Shown: positions 43,926-56,375, numbered from the stretch's first letter. The stretch is 64,000 nt of DNA from Tenodera sinensis (GCA_030765045.1 CM060962.1:142329525-142393524); one strand, 5' to 3'. Notes: generated from the sequence alone by a model not told the origin. Numbers and translations are program-made.

Positions 43926-44100
43926 TATGAGGGCTGTCTGAAAAGTTCTTGGCCTAACAATGAAAAAGGAAAATTATTTTAATATTAAAGGTAAGTTTTA
44001 TTTATACTATCCTCACTTACTTTGGAAAATTAGGATATATAAATCAAAACTTCAGTTTCAAAAATAGATATTTTCAACAAATCAATGCACTAGCTATGGG
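43926..44100. repeat. Possible mariner-like terminal fragment
   Basis: GAGGGCTGTCTGAAAAGTTC followed by TTGGCCTAACAATG resembles the start of mariner TIRs. No opposite end or transposase is found nearby. Confidence 0.4.
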
Positions 44101-44116
44101 TAACTTACTCTAACCT

Positions 44117-46140
44117 TTTTTTTTTTTTTTATGAAATCTGTATTTATAATTGCTTTGACTACTTGGTCTTTTTGCGACTTCAAAGATTATATTACAAGTG
44201 ATACATGAATAACAGGTAGTAAATTTACAATATATGTGTTACATATCTAAGTTTTACAATTGGTTAGAATTACAATGATTCACTTTTTACAATTGATAGA
44301 GTATAGATATTTTTTCGGCAAATTTTATTAGGTTTGTGGCATTTGTTGTACCATTAAGTACTTCTGAAATTTCTATTGTTATTTTGTATGTTGTCCTCCA
44401 GTTTACATGCTGGGATGTTCAGTGACAATATGTTTGATGGTAAGGACAGTATTACAAGTATTACATTCCGGAACTGGTTTCTTGGAGAGTAGGAAGGAAT
44501 GGGTGATGTTACTATGGCCAATTCTCATCCTCGTGATGGCAACTTGGTGTCAGCATCTGAAGTCTGCATATGGATATGCTTTCACTGATGTCTGGCAAAT
44601 ATCATGTAATTTGGTGCTTGGGTTATTAAGCCACTGCATTTTCCAAACATTTTTGATTTTCTGTTTGATGTATTTTATAATATCTTGATGAGGAGTGGTT
44701 ATTTTGAGTTCACTGAAGGGTTGCCTTAAAGCTTCTTTAGCTGCAGTTAGCTTTATCATTTCCTGATATTCCCATGTGTGAAGGTATCCATGGTAGTATT
44801 ATTCCCTTTTTTGCTCAGACTACCTTTGAGTATAGTATCTATATTTCTTAAACTAGACAGTTATGTGTAGATCTGTCTTGAATTGCTTTTACTACACTCA
44901 GCAAATTGGTGAAGTTTAAATAGTAGGAATATTCCTTAAATTGCAATACATTTAGAAGGGCTTCTTTAATAGCACATAATTCACATGAAAATATAGTGAA
45001 GTATGATGGTAATTTGTAGAGCATTATGTGATTGAGATATGCTACAGCACAGTCATTTCCATCCCTAGTTGTTGAACCGTCTGTATAAATTTAATCATAA
45101 TTAGGGTAAGATTTTTGGAATTCTCTGAATATTTTTTGGTAAATAGTTTTGTCAGTTATACTTTTGTTATGTGCGTGAAGTTGTGTGTTGATGGTGGGAT
45201 TAATAATTGCCAAGGTTCAATAGTTACTTTTGATTCTTGTGGTAGTAGGTGGCAGGCAGAGGCCCAGATCTTTCCTATACTGTTCTATTCTGATGTTAAA
45301 GTACATTGATTGTTGTGATTTATGAGTATTTGTGCACATTTTCTTCTGTGTGTTGTCATGAATATAGGGATATACTGCCATTTCAAGGTTAGACGATTTT
45401 TAGTTGCATAGGCTAAACTCAACTGTATTGTTTGAAGTTCTAGGGGGAGTTCCTCTGCTTCCATTTGTAGACTACTGATGGGGCTTGTATAGTATGTTGC
45501 AGGGGCTGTTCTGAGGGCAACAGTTTGAATTGTGTTGAGAAGTTTAAGAGTTGTAGTTGATGCCGAGTTATATACTACACAGCTATAATTTAATTTGGAT
45601 CTAATTAATGCTCTGTAAGTTTTAATTAAGACATTACAATCAGCTCCCCAATTTTTTGCCGCTATTGATTTCAGAACGTACAGTCTTCTTATGTAGCTGT
45701 TCCTTAAATCTTTGATATGTGGAAGAAAAGTTAATTTCTTCTCAAATAGTATGCCAAGAATTTTAGTCTCAACAACATTTTCTATTTTGTATTCATTAAT
45801 ATACAACTTAGGGCTCAGAGTGAGTTTCTTGTCTCTGGAATAAGTAATGCATTTAGTTTTATGCTTTGAAAATGTCAGTATTGTGTCTGCTGACCAGGCT
45901 TCAAGATTATAGTGTCTCTTGTACAATTTCTTGGGTGGTGATTATGTTCCTCCCTTTGCAGAAAATTGATAAATCATCTGCAAAAAGGCAGGCTTTTACA
46001 GGCAGATTGACGCAGGATATTAAACCATTTATTACAACTAAAAATAATGTTACACTTAGTATCGAACCTTGAGGGTTGCCATTTCCACCATTACATTGGG
46101 TAAAAAAATTTACGACAGCCTCATCACAAAAATCTGGATA
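44117..46140 (-). pseudogene. LINE-C: old, 5'-truncated LINE with RT and RNase H
   Basis: The minus strand starts within RT: PQGSILSVTLF at about 46080 and FADDLSIFCKG near 45975 (the YADD-type box). The thumb at 45926-45285 includes KCITYSRDKKLTLSPKLYI and RALIRSKLNYSCVVYNSAS. RNase H is legible in another frame near 45080-44880 (YTDGSTTRDGND and ELCAIKEALL). The tail motif RMRIGHSNITHSFLLSKK with C-x2-C...H lies at about 44550-44420. A T-run at about 44118-44132 is the 3' poly(A). Many stops and frame changes: an old copy. The poly(A) tail sets it apart from the (CACT)n family of LINE-A/B. Confidence 0.82.
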
Positions 46141-46803
46141 TTAAGGAAGCAATGCCAGATACTAGCTGACAAGTGCACCCGTGAAGCACAGGTGCAGACC
46201 TGAGGTAGTGAAGGGCTTGCTGTCAAGGAAACCGATTCAGTCATACCAGCTAGTAACGGCATAGCTGCCTTGCAGGATTTGACCCTGGGACGGACCATTG
46301 TAAGTTTGTGGATGTTTGCTGCAGAATGTGCAGCAAACATGTGATACTGTGACTGAATGCTCTCAGGAGCCACGAGCCAAAGATCAATGTTTACAGAAAG
46401 ATCTTACAACTATGCAGAGAGAAGTTGACACTCCAGAGACCCAATGAACTCTGGGTTCTGCTGGTGATCCTAACTGAGGATGTTGTTGTGCCCACAAGAA
46501 ACATGCTGATTGTGAAGGTGTATCTGGAAGGACAGCAGTCAATGAAACTGGTATTGCATCAGAAGATATCATTAAATGGATTATGCATTTCCAGGGCATT
46601 GCTGCCTTGCCTGGAGGAAATGCTTGTGAGGATGCTAAATCCATCTGACACCAATCAGGATACACAGACCAGAAATTAGTTGGAAAAACTGAGCCAGCTG
46701 CAAGTGTATCACAGTGCAACAAATCTAAGGAACTAGTACCTCCACAAAACTTGGGGCCTCAGCTGAAAGACTTGCTGAAGAGGGTGGCTGACCATCTGAT
46801 CAC

Positions 46804-48175
46804 TAGGGTCCAAAAGTTTATGCTCTAAAAAGCTATGAAATATGCATGCAAATATGCTCAAAAAACTTGAAAATATGCCACTTAATATGCACTTAAAATA
46901 CACTTTATGCAAATAGTTCTGGAAAAACTGGAAAATATGCCAATAAATATGCCTTAAAATATATTTTATGTCTGTAACATATTCTTCACTATAAAATGGG
47001 AGATAAAATTGAATAAGGAAAATTGAAGCTATTAACAGTGAAGCAACAAGATTCTAAAGTAAGAACAAATTAGAAACTAAAAACTTCACTAATAACATTA
47101 ATAAGATAAGTGAAGTTTTTAGTTTCTAATTTGTTCTTACTTTAGATAAAATTGAACTTAATTTTATTGTTGAGAAGTAGAAGCTTCTGATTCACTGTTA
47201 AAAACAAGCGACTGCAATTCACAACAGTCACGTGATGTCTAGGCCCACTGTTTCTAAGGAGGTAATAGCTTTATTTAGCCCAGAAAGTATGCACACAAAC
47301 AAACAAGATTAGCATCCAATTCGCTATTAGGCAATACATTTTAGGCTTAAGAATTAATGCAGTATCACTAAAGTCTAAAGAATTAAGCTCTTTTACTGGC
47401 TGTAGATACTCTGTATCATAGAGGGCAGTATCAACACCTCCCCCCCTCCATTCTGTTAATATTGGTTCAGGAGGAAGTGGAACTGATGGCACTAAGAACC
47501 TACATAAGTGAACTATCAATGGGGCTTTCTAAAGGATGTTTTTACTACAACCACTAACCTATCAACTGAAATAAATTCTCTACATATCTGTTCATGTATG
47601 TTCATAATATTACATTTACAATAAATCTACCTTCAGAATCTGTTGTTTCATCTATGGAAACCCAAATAAATTCATTTTCCAGTTTATCTAGCATTACTGG
47701 TACAGTATTGTTGTTTAAGCGGCTGACATAAGTTTCTCGTAATGTGCTTCAGGTAAATGATGTATGGTATATTTATGAAAACATTTTCTGAAATTAGGAT
47801 TAGTAAGTTTCCAAAGTGGTACATCTGATGCTAAAAGTGTTCCATATAAATCAGAAGAAACCTGATCTAGTTTGTTTCCTAAACACTGCTCCAATTGCTT
47901 TTGCTTGGGCTCATTTTTTTATGCATTTCCCCAACATGTTTACAAGGGCTCAGTTTGGAGTTGCAACATTTCTCATGTTGCATGGGAAAAAAAGATGTTT
48001 TATGCCACAAAACATTAAAATGGTGGAAATGTGATGTTTTTATCAGAAAAGTCAAAATATGCATTTATATGCAACATCAAATTGGGTTTAACAAGCTTAT
48101 AAACTGATGATTCACATCACTTACCAGAATTGTAATCATAACAGAGTATGTAAATGCATGAACTTCCAGGCCCTA
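46804..48175 (-). mobile_element. hAT-IV remnant with 8-bp TSD, inside Gypsy-D
   Basis: The ends TAGGGTCCAAAAGTTTATG and (inverted) TAGGGCCTGGAAGTTCATG are flanked by CTGATCAC (46796-46803 and 48176-48183). The minus strand carries a decayed transposase: SDVPLWKLTNPNFRKCFHKY near 47830-47770, FIWVSIDETTDSEG with minor breaks near 47690-47630, and PPEPILTEWRGGGVDTALY at about 47490-47430 (RWGTWLEA-like). Length 1372 bp, so the core is partly deleted. Confidence 0.85.
47054..47145. repeat. Perfect 37-bp inverted repeat (18-nt loop)
   Basis: The arms 47054-47090 and 47109-47145 are exact reverse complements. The arm begins CTAAAGTAAGAACAAATTAG. It lies inside hAT-IV. An RNA from either strand would form a long hairpin. 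Confidence 0.95.
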
Positions 48176-50060
48176 CTGATCACAGCACAACTGGAGAGTG
48201 TCCAGCATCTACTTAATACAATAGCAGTCTGTCTACAGCTAAATGGGCAGTGAATATGGCCACTCTGAACAAGTACTCCACCGCAAATAGAACTGATGAT
48301 AAAAATTGCACGTCACCTTTTAGAGTCTCATGGAATTAGTGAACATGTCGTTGACCTACGGCACTTAGCAACTTTATCTGGATAACACTGTCATTAGCAG
48401 CACTTTCAAAGACCATATCGAGAACTTGATAAAGTATTACAGAGGCTGCAAGTAGCCAACCTGAAGATGAATACAAAGTGCCAATTCTTCTGCAAGAGGA
48501 TTAATTACTTGGGCCACACAGTCTCACAAACTGGAGTACAGTACATGGTACTGTGGAGAAGCATAGGATTGTGAAAAACTGGCCTTGCTCGAAAGATAAC
48601 GAGAGTTCTGCAGTTTTCTGGGTCTATACAGCTACTGCAGTTGGTTTGTCAGAGATTTCACCAACATCACAAAGCCCCTCATTCACCTGATGGAAGAACA
48701 CCAGCCTTGCATGTGGACAAAAGAAGCTGAGGATGCACTCCAGGACTCAGCACTCAGCAGTATGTCTATTTAAGATTTGCCACAATCGGGCATGGCATAA
48801 TCATGATAACTGATGCCAGTGATAACATTATTGGAGCCAAAATATCCCAAGTCCAGGATGGGTAGAAGTGGCTAATAGTGTACTACGGCAAGAGGCTCTG
48901 CAAGGTGGAAAACAATTACTTTGTTGCCCTACAAGTGTCCTGGCAGTAGCAAAGGCACTGAAATACTTCCATAAGTACCTATATGGTCAGCCATTCCACC
49001 TGAGGGCTGGCCATTCTGCTGTCACCTGGTTGTTGAGCTTTAAAAACTTAAGAGGGCCAAACTGCCCATTGAGTCCAGAGGCTCCAAGAGTACAACTTTA
49101 CATCAGAACATTGGAGAGGAAGAGAGCCACTCTAATGCAAATCCCATACAAGAAGTACCTGCCCAGAGGAGTGCAACCACTGCACTAAGGGGGAAGAGGA
49201 GCATGGCACAGCTGTCCATGTGATGCAGATGAATGGGATACCACAGACGTTAGGAGGGAAGAACTGATGGACACAAACTTGGAGCTGCTCAACAGAGAAG
49301 TGTAGGCAGGAGCTATGCCAAGCTGGGAAGACATTACTTCCAGAAGTACTGTGTATAAGTCCTACTGAGCCCAATGGGACTCCTGAAGACTAAGAAAGAT
49401 GTGTTAATCAGAGTTTGGGAGTGAACTGATGGGAAGATTCAAAGACAGCGATTGATCCCTCCTCAGAGTAAGGTATGGAAGTCTTACAGGAAGTTCATGT
49501 GTGGACCCCCAAAGAACATCTTGAACCCAATCGAACAATTGAACAAACTTTAACTGTTGTTATTGGTTGAGGCTGCAGGCAGATGCTGAGAGGTGCTGCC
49601 ACCAATGTTATGTGTGTGCAGCGAGCTGGAGACCCACAGACTAGAAGCTGGGGTGGCATGCAGCAGTATAACATGGAAGCAACTTTCAGATGTATTGCCA
49701 TCAATAGTTGAACCATTCCTTGTGTCTGACAAGTATAACAAATATCTGTTGGAGGTCATGGATTACTTTACCGAATGGCCAGATGTGTATACCATTCTTA
49801 ACCAGCAGGTCAAAACAATTGTGATCTACCTCATGGAAGAACTGTTCCATTGTTTTGTGGTACCATTACAACTATACAGCGATTAGAGCACCAACTTCGA
49901 CTCAAACCTGATGAGGGAAGCACTGGAGCGACTTGGAGAGTGCACAAGATCCGGACAATGCCTCTCCATCTGCAATTAGATTACATGATAGAACGGTATG
50001 TCAAGGCTCCTAAAGAACACCTGAAGAAGGTCGCAACCAATCACCAGAGGGACTGGGATG

Positions 50061-50935
50061 TCTAGATGTGACCTTTCTTGCTGCCCACTGCTCATCAACA
50101 CACTTCATCATGGGGTTGCTACCAACTAGCTTGGTCTTCAGCAGAAGACATCTTCCATGCAACCCGATATTTGGGAGCATAATCTTCAGCGGAACAAAAG
50201 GAATACTAACAATTTCAAAGTGCATAAAATGAGTGAAAATTCAAACAGTAAATAATTTGAAAATGGTTAATGCCACAACAAATTTGAAATAAACTGTGGT
50301 TACCCAGTAATATAAAGTTCAGTGAGACTGTAGCAAATATTCAAATCTTATGATATTTAAAGAAAATTATTAGACCTATTTCTTTTTAAGAAAATAAAAC
50401 ATGAACAAATAAAACAAATATTTAGAGACTAAGGTTCATTTATCTTTGTATTGCTTCACTGTTAATAGCTTCAGTTTTTTATTAAACAAAACATGATTCA
50501 GTTTCAATTCACATATTCATAATAATTTCCTGAAACATTTGCCTTGCCTTCTTAAAAGCTGTTTTGATTTAATCATGAAGCCTGAAATTCAGCCAAAGAT
50601 TTTATATTTAGCTATGTGCACTCACTCATTCAAAAACAAATCACAATAAACATTTCTTGCTTTGAAGGTAAGTTTCCTCTACCTTTGATACTTAATTGAT
50701 AGAAAAAGTAATAGAGAATAATCCAGTAAAGCTCTCAAATGAAGTGAAATAAAAATAAAGATAAATAAAGCCCAATGATATTCTGAAACTCAAATTATTT
50801 GAGTTTGTTAATAATTATTAACACCATCAGTTGTTTCTTGAGTCAAAAGCTTATAATATTATCATTGCAATTAAAAAGAACTACACAAATAAAAAGATTT
50901 TAATACACAGATAGTATGAGTAGATAAGATATTAC
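50061..50935. other. Gypsy-D tail and PEX7-like intron DNA
   Basis: Integrase-like words fade out by about 50225. The rest is AT-rich without features. If the exon at 50936 is real, this is its downstream intron. Confidence 0.5.
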
Positions 50936-51148
50936 CTTTAACTCAAACATATGACCGTTCATGTTTCTTAGGTCCCAGCCCCGTATGAGACCATCAGAGC
51001 CTGCAGTGGCAATAATATTTTGGTCATACTTGCACCAGTCACAGCTCAGGACTTCTGCATCATGTGCTTGTGCCATTAAGGATGCTCTGAGTGGCATTTG
51101 TGTGCTCCATATCCTGAGTGACCCATCTCCTATATTGCACAACATCAC
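50936..51148 (-). CDS. PEX7: PEX7-like peroxin exon (WD40 repeats)
   Basis: A 213-bp (71-codon) open exon on the minus strand, between an acceptor-like ...GACATAG at 51149-51150 and a donor AAAG|GTAATA at 50935. It encodes a WD repeat end (GDGSLRIW), then AHDAEVLSCDWCKYDQNI and ATAGSDGLIRGWDLRN, ending FELK. CDWCKY and RGWDLRN are characteristic of peroxin-7, the soluble receptor that carries PTS2-signal proteins to peroxisomes. Neither stops nor frame breaks occur. Adjacent exons are not found: the flanks are transposon sequence, implying long introns. Alternatives are another WD40 protein or a partial pseudogene. The intact splice sites favour a live gene. Confidence 0.68.
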
Positions 51149-51679
51149 CTATGTCAAGTTGTGCGCAAATGTTAAAATGCTTTTCACAATTAAAATAAAC
51201 TAAGTAGTCAACTAACACTGTGATTTTCAAAATCGGTGAACAGACAATTTTTAAAATATGAAAAAAGGCAAGCGTAAACAAATTTATAAACACACTCAAA
51301 ATGATTTGTAGCACATAAGAATTTAAAACTTAATGTTTTAGAACATTGCTTTCAAAAATCTGAAGCAAATAGACTAAAGCTGTGCTCTTAAATTAAATTA
51401 TTATTAATTTCTTTGATAAATAAGTTCAATGAGGTATTCTTGAAATATAGGTTGAATATAGGGTACAAGGAGTGCACCACATTTTCAATTAATGGTAGCT
51501 CTGCATTCATTAGGAACGGAAGTATGACATGTGTTTATGTGTCATCAATATATTGCTGCTAACCAAATATAGCATAAAACACAATGCAAAAATTAAGAAA
51601 AATCTGGGATCCAAAAAGAACAAAGTAAGATTTAGAAGCCCAAGCATATGTAAAATTCCTCAGAACTATGGATTAAGAT
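51149..51679. other. AT-rich, no recognised feature
   Basis: Would be the upstream intron of the PEX7-like gene. Confidence 0.45.
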
Positions 51680-51900
51680 ATGAGCCAAATCTTGATAACT
51701 GTAATTGAACAACTTAAAAAGCATGAATGTTACATACAACTAGAAAACCCCCAAAAATTAGCATTGGTACAGCAGTACTTTGACATTAAGCATAAAATCA
51801 ACTTTGTGGATATGGAAATGATGTGCAAATCATCTAACTATTGGAATCTTGTGACTAAAGAGGCAACAGACATTTAACTGAAAACCACAACTTCAATTGA
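51680..51900 (+). pseudogene. Retroelement C-terminal fragment
   Basis: The 65-codon frame has KKHECYIQLENPQKLALVQQ, KHKINFVDMEMMCKSSNYW and VTKEATDI. The pattern (SALVEH...H.I.F....L......YW....KEA.EI) is typical of the tail of Penelope-like or related retroelement proteins. Only this short part is legible. Confidence 0.45.
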
Positions 51901-52289
51901 AACACTGATGTGTCTGGTTTGATAAAACAGGTGCTCCCAATGAAAAGTTAGAGGTCTGGTCTGGTCTGACTGGCCAGATGTTTTAGCTGATGACAAAGAA
52001 ACATAGGACATACTTCAGTTTCTTGAAAATGGCAACTACCGCCCATCAAAAGCTTTGAGGACTCCTTGGACATGCATTCAACTGATATCCTGAGTACATC
52101 TCATAGCTAGTTGCAAACACTGAAAAAACCTAAAATCTTATGGAGTAAAGTTCAAAAATTGACTGCCTACACAGTCTATTTGGTTATAGTGAAGGCTTTC
52201 AAATGAAGAAGTCCTAACTTTGATTCCCAACTGCAGGATAAAGTCTTTCTTTAGTTAGCAGTTTTCCCAACCTTTCACAGAATGTGGAA

Positions 52290-52665
52290 TGTGCAATTAA
52301 GCTCCAACCCCCCCCCCCCCCCCCGCCCCCAGCACAACAGCCCCTGAAGGTCCAAGGCTTCCACCCAGCTACTGCGTCCTCCACCTCTGTCCACTACAGG
52401 CATCATGAGTGGGGTGCAGTACTGGAGGGTGGGACGTGGTTAGCACCCTGAGAACTCCTGGCCAGTTATGCAGTCTTCACAACCTGGGCTTGCTACTTCA
52501 TCATTGAGTAGCTCCTCATTAGTCCCTCTGGAACCTAATGGGCTGAGTACACCCCGTGCCAGACCTCCCAGCAGGGGAAAAAATCCCCACACTGGTACCG
52601 GGGATTGAACCCGGGCCCTCCACACCAGAGGCGGGTACACTATCACGCACTACGGAGGCGATCTT
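52290..52665 (-). repeat. tRNA-derived SINE
   Basis: The minus-strand head is at about 52665-52590: GCGTGATAGTGTACCCGCCT (A-box region), then B box GGTTCAATCCC, then a GC-rich body with CAGCCCATTAGGTTCCAG down to about 52440. A C-rich homopolymer at 52308-52330 lies near the 3' end. It differs in sequence from the SINE in LINE-A. No TSD identified. Confidence 0.6.
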
Positions 52666-53039
52666 ATATTCCAAACATGAAACACAATATTTTACTTAAA
52701 GGCAACGAGAAAACTGCAGCAGAACTTGTTTCTACAGCAAAAATTGCCAATATGAGCACAGAAGTAAAAGGCAACTATTTAAATGAAATAATAAACTAAC
52801 CTGACACAGATGCAAAACAGGAGGGTACATGGGGTGACCACATTGCATTGTACACTAACTGTGTATGTCCAAGAAATGTAGACAGTGACTTAGGGCAGTT
52901 TGGATCCCACTGAAAGGAAATCATGAAAACTGTGTAATGTTTGTTTTTTGAAACATTTTATTATGTTAATCTGGTAAAAATCTTACTATTAGTATGTGCA
53001 AGTATTTAAATCAGTATTAATGTAGGTTGATACAAACTG
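52666..53039. other. Unassigned DNA
   Basis: Contains a short plus frame (NILLKGNEKTAAELVSTAKI) of unknown origin. No other structure. Confidence 0.4.
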
Positions 53040-54110
53040 AAGTTGGTGAGCCAAAGTTAAACCACATTTAAGCATAAAAATTTGTGTTGCACTCACACAA
53101 CTTTCTCTACTGTTGTACAAAGTCTTCTTACAAAAGCTATTTTTTCTATTTACTTTGTGTTAACCAAAAAAAAAAAAAATTGTCGTCATCATCATCAAGA
53201 CCTTTTGAAACCTAAAAATATTTTTAAAAATTTGATGTGTTGCAAGCCATATGACTACATAATTTGTGATAAAAGACTGAATATGTTCATTTAAAAGCTT
53301 AAATAAATTCAATACTTTAAAGTTAATCTAGTGTAGTGATTAACTGATACACTCATTGACCCATACTGCGCCAGAGATATAAAACAAAGATTAAAAGAGT
53401 TGCTCATGCTCACCGCTGATCCGTCGGAGAAGCGATAAACCACGCCATTTCCTGCCGCATTGGTAGGAGCAACAAAGTGAGTGGTACACTAAACTCTTTA
53501 ATAAACTCGTCACAACAAATAAAAAATGAATAGTGATGATCCATTTGACAGAAGTATAAGTTCTCCAAAACTTGCACAAATAATGAGGAATATCCCTGAA
53601 ATGGTTCACTCTACAAAAAGAAAAAATTATTTAGACATAAATTGTGTGTTTTAGCAAGGTCTACATTTTTTGTACAGTAAGATTTGGTCTATCTCTTAAG
53701 GTTTACCAGTTATGCAAAAGTCTTCCAGAGTAAATAGGACTTCATGGGCTATAGCCACAAAATTCAAGATATACATTTCATTTGTCATAAAAATATCTCA
53801 ACATATTGCATTTTAATCAAAATCATTAGAGCCATTTTCAAGAAAATCAAAATTTTCCATGCAAAGGATAGTTTAGGGTGGAGGAATTTCCTTCAAAATC
53901 TTCATGCCGCATCCTAATACCAACTTTAGTTTTTAACCGACTTTTTGTTTTTGAGTTATTGGCGCACCCCCCCCCCCCCCCACATCAATACCCACCCCCA
54001 CCTTTTCCTAAAAATGCTTCGTTTTTATTCTGGCAGCCTCAAAACATATATTTCTGGTGAAATCTTGACATCGAATTTCTGGGTGGAATACCATATTTCC
54101 TCTACTAAAC
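53040..54110 (+). repeat. Dispersed repeat R, copy 2
   Basis: Second copy of the repeat at 36400-37340. Shared words include CTCCAAAACTT, GGACTTCATGGGCTATAGCC, TTTTAATCAAAATCATTA and CCTCAAAACATATATTTC. It has its own indels, including a poly-C run at 53967-53983. Confidence 0.75.
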
Positions 54111-55443
54111 GTAGTAGAGAAAGTAAAAATGGTGAATCATTTACACAATTCATGAATTACTCAATATGATAATATTGTAGGGCATGAAATATTAATGTGC
54201 AGAAAGAGTAAGTGAATATGAGAGGGATTGAGGGAGATATATTTTTCTCTGGCTCTTCTATGTGTAAGTGTGAAGGTCTGTAGTTTCCTTTGTTTTTATA
54301 ATTTACCTGATTAGTGGATGCAACACAATACAAATCAATAAATGAATTTCCTCTATTACCAAAAAATTTCATATATAAGAGATTTGAACTTCAAAGTAAT
54401 AACTGAAACTATAACATCTTGTTTACAATCATAGAGGGCATTGCTTTTTCACTATGCAGGACATGTATCTTTAGCACTGTTTACTTGTTGCCCATGCAGC
54501 TGTATATAGCAGTTGCCATGTTGCCCTGCTGTATATAGCAAGTACAGGCTACTTCAACTTCAACATAACACTATCACCAAACCAGCACTATATCTAAATC
54601 TGCCAAGTAACAGTTCAATTCAGATTTCACTACAAATACGTATTTCATCACCTGATTATAAAAAATAAATACAGAAATACAGAAAAAAAAAAAAAAAGAA
54701 AACAAAAATGTGTTATTTTTAAAAGGCTGAAATAATTTTTATTAATTTTTATTAATATGTCAGTATGAGACGTCACCATGTATTTAATATACCCTATTTC
54801 ATTGCATAATCACTGTGCCTTTTATGCTTTCTTCATAAAGTAAAAATACATAGTATGACCATTATGCAAAGAATAAATTACTCAGGGCTTTTAACCCTGA
54901 AGGGTGATTTCTATTATTTGTTGGCCTCTCTTGAAGAATGTGAAGTCTGATTTTGGCTATCACATCTGGGAAAACTGTAATAATTGAATTAAAATAATGC
55001 TTTTAATTAAAAAAACTGAAAATTAATTAAAATAATGCTTTAAAGAATTATATTTATACAATATTAAGACATTTTAGTATATTAATCACGATACAGCAAC
55101 ACTAGCAACCTGTGAACTGTTTACAAATGTATGCAGTAAACAAAATCAAACAGCACATTTATTAAGTTCCTGATGATGGCCATAGAGTTTCACATGGCCG
55201 AAAGCTCAGAATTTTTAAATTTAACACAGCTGATCACCCATGAAGCCATAAGTAATAATCAAACAGCACTCATTTGTTCATAGGCCTAATCACAATTTAA
55301 ACTGTTTACAAATGTATGCAGTAAACAAAATCAAACAGCACTCATTTGTTCATAGACCTGATCACAATTGAAGTTTAATATATTCCGAGTCTCATGGAGA
55401 CCACACTTCTTCCATGCTTCCTCTTCATATTGAAATTCTGTCT
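54111..55443. other. No gene; local direct repeat near 55120-55370
   Basis: AT-rich. A unit containing TTTACAAATGTATGCAGTAA and CAAACAGCAC(TCATTTGTTCATAG) occurs at about 55118-55160 and 55299-55350, with the second part also at 55260. CCTGATGATGGCC...GGCCGAAAGCTC near 55169-55207 looks like a piece of a retroelement 3' region. Nothing else is recognised. Confidence 0.5.
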
Positions 55444-56061
55444 TCAAGATTTTCTTCTATGCTGTAGCTCCACATTATCTCTTTTTAGAGACCAACTGCA
55501 ATGAGCTATCATCCCTTCATACCACATGCCTTGATAATGTAATTCTATTTCTTTCATGTCTTCATGACCCATTTCTCCATGTTCTTCGCTAAAATCTCCA
55601 AGATTGTCAGGGAAGAAGTCATTATGGCTATGAAGAAAATGGATTGTAAGGCTTACATTGCATCTTAAATTTTTCATAGCTATCAACATATTTCCTACCA
55701 TGGCTTTAAAATCTGGGTGTTTCCTATTTACAAAGAAACTGTCAATCACATTTACTATGAAATTGTCAATCACATTCTTAAACCTTGTCCAAGCAGTCAT
55801 CCTTCTTGTCTTAGAACATTTTCATTCTCAAACTTCTAATGCTCAGTCCCACAAACATTTCTTCTTTAAGTTTAGCCTCAGATAGAATGGAAAATTTGGA
55901 ACTTAAATACTTAAAATAATCACCACTTTTAGGCAATGCTTTGATCAACTGTTTCATGAATCCCAGTTTAATATGAAGAGGCAAGAGGATGATTTCTCTC
56001 ATTTAATCAGATCTCTCTCATCACATTTTGCTTCCCAGGATTCTTTGTTGTTCTGGTAGGC

Positions 56062-56235
56062 CAGGCATGTCAAACAGCACTCGCCAAGTGTGAAAATATT
56101 CCCCTATTTTCCCTCCCTTCAAATCGGAGAACGAGCAAAACAAAGCGAAAACCGGTTCTACTAGCACGTGCTACTGCAGTTAAGGAGGGGTGGACTCCTC
56201 TCTTCACACCCTGGGAGTGATGTTTGACATGCCTG
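56062..56235. mobile_element. hAT-type MITE M1, intact copy
   Basis: 174 bp. It starts CAGGCATGTCAAACAGCACT and its right end inverts to CAGGCATGTCAAACATCACT. It is flanked by a perfect 8-bp TSD, TGGTAGGC (56054-56061 and 56236-56243). The interior (AAAATATTCCCCTATTTTCC, AAAACCGGTTCTACTAGC) matches 6457-6622. It interrupts the coding sequence of the uncharacterised gene. Confidence 0.95.
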
Positions 56236-56375
56236 TGGTAGGCCATTCTCTTCTAATCCAATGCAATTTATGGACACAACTATCCTAGAGGCACAGGAAA
56301 CAAGGAAACTTCATAAAGACTGACTGACTGTTGTCCTAGGAGAATCTCCATATTTTCACAGCCACATGGCAATTA

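Larger units (their letters stand above)
46180..50060 (+). pseudogene. Gypsy-D: ancient Ty3/Gypsy pol, interrupted by hAT-IV
   Basis: Plus-strand pol in a highly decayed state. Near 46260-46330, DLTLGRTIVSLWMFAAE resembles the end of protease. The protease-RT linker at 46425-46800 contains SLNGLCISRALLP and reaches VADHLIT at the hAT-IV insertion, then resumes with AQLESVQHLLN at 48184. The RT thumb at 48430-48740 has CQFFCKRINYLGHTVSQTGV and FLGLYSYCSWFVRDFTNI. RNase H follows near 48790-49120 with TDASDN, KYFHKYLYGQPFHLR and WLLSFKNL. Integrase at about 49740-50060 has YLLEVMDYFTEWPDVY. Stops occur throughout. No LTR was found. Confidence 0.8.

Noticed and set aside
44407..44688. 93-codon plus ORF
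   Set aside because: Antisense of the LINE-C C-terminal region.
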